This document shows, in pieces, positions 35,678 through 36,229 of a DNA stretch of 36,229 nt. The stretch spans positions 1 to 36,229 of the forward strand of contig JABIZD010000142.1 of NCBI GenBank assembly GCA_018666555.1, in the 5' to 3' direction. Position 1 is the first letter of the stretch, and each line of letters begins with the position of its first letter. Position numbers and translations under genes: made by a program. Under the pieces are notes generated by a model. That model was not told the origin of the DNA, searched no databases, and saw only the letters and a program-made list of their open reading frames with translations. Source of the stretch: Gammaproteobacteria bacterium. GTDB taxonomy: Bacteria; Pseudomonadota; Gammaproteobacteria; Pseudomonadales; Azotimanducaceae.

Positions 35678-36229
35678 TCAGGCTCGATGATAACCCTCAA
35701 CAGAATTGACGATTCGACCGGCAAGTTCTAATTGGCTTAATTGACCTGACAGGTCTCGCATACTAAACCCGGTTGCCTTCAACAACGAAGAGTAGGGCAC
35801 GGGTTGATCATCAATCAGAGCCAATAAAACTGACTCAGCACTGGCTCCTGCACTTGGACTTGCAAGCGCTTCGACCTCGCCAAACAAGGTTATCTCCGCC
35901 AAAACATCGGCTATGGTTTCAGTCAATACGGCCCCTGAGCGAATCAATTCATGACAGCCACCATACTGGCCATACTGAATGGGCCCAGGAATAGCAAACA
36001 CCTCTCTATTTTGATCCAGCGCAGCCTGCGCCGATATCAGCGATCCACTCTTCAACCTTGCTTCGACAATCAATGTTCCCTGGGCTAAACCGGTGATGAT
36101 CCTGTTCCGCTTCGGAAAATTCCCTGGTAAAGGCGGTGTCCCTGGTGGGTACTCGGAGAGTACCAAACCCGTTTCCCTTATTTCTCTGGCGAGGGCGCTG
36201 TTGGTGGCTGGATAGTTAATATCACAACC
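35678..36229 (-). CDS. dprA: DprA/Smf DNA-processing protein (5' end outside window)
   Basis: The last 183 codons of dprA; the frame is open through the right edge. DprA loads RecA on incoming single-stranded DNA during transformation and is also present in non-competent species. The Rossmann-like part shows YPATNSALAREIRETGLVLS at the start, SEYPPGTPP, then FPKRNRIITGLAQGTLIVEA near residues 38-57 and IPGPIQYGQYGG. A C-terminal winged-helix-like domain (VLLALIDDQPVPYSSLLKATG near 132) follows. An apparent internal TTG start at 36166 is only a frame artefact. A terminator follows its stop. Confidence 0.95.
   Translation of the reverse strand, partial: GCDINYPATNSALAREIRETGLVLSEYPPGTPPLPGNFPKRNRIITGLAQGTLIVEARLKSGSLISAQAALDQNREVFAIPGPIQYGQYGGCHELIRSGAVLTETIADVLAEITLFGEVEALASPSAGASAESVLLALIDDQPVPYSSLLKATGFSMRDLSGQLSQLELAGRIVNSVEGYHRA

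Overview
This window looks like an ordinary chromosomal core segment of a gammaproteobacterium, probably marine and near the Pseudomonas/Cellvibrionales side of the class. That placement is inferred from gene content and order, not from a marker-tree search. The order is close to the Pseudomonas chromosome: hemC-hemD-hemX-hemY divergent from argH; cyaY divergent from lptM-lysA-dapF-DUF484-xerC-HAD; glnK beside comM; cytochrome c4-dsbA; engB convergent with polA; DUF2782-thrB; and dprA/tsaC/aroE. I see no insertion sequence, prophage, integron, CRISPR array, rRNA or tRNA. Base composition looks moderately low in GC throughout, with AT-rich intergenic stretches.

Left third (1-12245): the 3' end of an ABC-F ATPase gene (yheS), a luciferase-like monooxygenase, hemB, trxA, rho with a long leader, a Fre-like flavin reductase, then the minus-strand haem operon hemCDXY. 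After a 484-base divergent spacer comes argH, whose end overlaps the end of cyaY on the opposite strand.

Middle (12246-24626): a plus-strand run lptM-lysA-dapF-DUF484-xerC-HAD, the last four linked by ATGA stop/start overlaps. It is followed by minus-strand thrC and glnK, plus-strand comM, and minus-strand cytochrome c5, an unusual IMP dehydrogenase, dsbA and cytochrome c4. The lptM gene is only 34 codons.

Right third (24627-36229): engB and polA converge on a 603-base spacer. This is the position of the spf (Spot 42) locus in enterobacteria and of ersA in Pseudomonas aeruginosa. It holds two minus-strand copies of one small-RNA design: an 8-bp stem with a 13-nt loop carrying UUCCCC, then a 13-bp terminator stem whose 6-nt loop is also C-rich, then six U. 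The copies differ at seven stem positions and every difference keeps the pair; two are double compensatory changes, and all G-U wobbles make sense only on the minus strand. Both have a sigma-E-like -35/-10 pair with identical 15-nt spacing upstream. This is the most notable thing in the window. Beyond polA lie DUF2782-thrB, the copper/haem cytochrome oxidase assembly pair ctaB-sco, and a minus-strand group dprA, purE-tsaC-aroE-prlC.

The genes serve haem supply (hemB, hemCDXY, ctaB), c-type cytochromes (c4, c5), periplasmic thiol and copper chemistry (dsbA, sco), the aspartate-family amino acids (lysA, dapF, thrB, thrC), arginine (argH), purines (purE, IMP dehydrogenase), nitrogen sensing (glnK) and DNA maintenance (polA, xerC, dprA, comM).
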